The notes under the pieces were generated by a model, which worked only from the letters and a program-made list of their open reading frames with translations, was not told the DNA's origin and did not search any database. From contig CANLMQ010000035.1 of the NCBI GenBank assembly GCA_947492175.1, positions 1 through 63,604 on the forward strand: a stretch of DNA of 63,604 nt, given 5' to 3'. Below, in pieces: positions 63,588 through 63,604 of the stretch. This stretch comes from an uncultured Draconibacterium sp. GTDB taxonomy: Bacteria > Bacteroidota > Bacteroidia > Bacteroidales > Prolixibacteraceae. Both the position numbers and the translations under genes were made by a program. Every line of letters begins with the position of its first letter. Position 1 is the first letter of the stretch.

Positions 63588-63604
63588 ATGCGTGAAAGTT
63601 CATA
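63588..63604 (+). CDS. start of a gene cut by the window end, possibly an IS200-like/REP transposase
   Basis: An ATG at 63588 opens a frame reading MRESS before the window ends. Only five full codons are visible, so no domain can be assigned. The REP-like hairpin just upstream and the position after a complete gene make a REP-associated Y1 tyrosine transposase plausible. The assignment rests on the hairpin alone. Confidence 0.25.

Overview
The window looks like a chromosomal segment of a Bacteroidota bacterium, most likely in the Marinilabiliales/Prolixibacteraceae neighbourhood; the placement is inferred from gene content and was not computed. Supporting signs are two proteins with type IX secretion C-terminal signals, a TonB-dependent receptor with a carboxypeptidase-like N-terminal domain, AT-rich spacers, several TAnnTTTG-type -7 promoter elements, almost no Shine-Dalgarno sequences, a Bacteroidota-style V-type ATPase operon with a DUF2764 gene, and split-alpha transhydrogenase genes. 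No rRNA, tRNA or CRISPR array was seen, and the only mobile-element trace is at the extreme right end.

Layout. 245-6279 (minus): AbgT-type transporter, AI-2E-type permease, NhaA antiporter, and a NarL-type response regulator with its histidine kinase. 6398-16644 (minus): one long run made of three USP-like genes and then V-ATPase genes E, DUF2764, A, B, D, I and K. The K subunit carries the Na+ ligand set known from Enterococcus hirae, so this is probably a sodium pump. 16925-18926 (minus): ornithine carbamoyltransferase and carbamate kinase. 19209-25412: FtsK and a LolA-like carrier (plus), pyruvate kinase and type II dehydroquinase (minus), XerD (plus). 25661-33012: PEP carboxykinase, a TIGR01777 epimerase, two tandem ClC proteins with CBS domains, and a Tat-exported glycosylasparaginase. 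33050-47600: a giant LRR/Ig surface protein, an RRM protein, a cytidylate-kinase-like protein, two oxidoreductases, a small membrane protein, a methyltransferase, a PhzF protein, a TonB receptor and a thrombospondin-3 repeat protein. 47801-57887: class I fumarase, a TRIC-type channel, a pentapeptide protein, a VOC protein, a GreA-like factor, a Cys-rich PAS kinase, an acetate transporter, a polysaccharide deacetylase and the pnt operon. 58339-63604: a multi-PAS hybrid kinase, corA behind an unusual leader, and the start of what may be a REP-associated transposase unit.

How the parts fit together. The left third is an ion and stress homeostasis block: a Na+-type V-ATPase, NhaA, a two-component system and USP-like proteins, with ClC and CorA elsewhere. 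OTC plus carbamate kinase can make ATP from carbamoyl phosphate, which would suit an energy-limited or microaerobic life. Pyruvate kinase, PEP carboxykinase, fumarase, transhydrogenase and acetate transport are central carbon and redox genes.

The strongest undescribed candidate is the corA leader (62373-62507). It has a -7 element, a 15-codon mini-ORF, a 12-codon mini-ORF whose stop overlaps the corA start codon (ATGA), two near-identical strong Shine-Dalgarno sequences, and one segment able to pair with either of them. This reads as a translational switch in a lineage that normally does not use Shine-Dalgarno sequences. A second candidate is the cluster of three inverted repeats at the head of the USP/V-ATPase operon.
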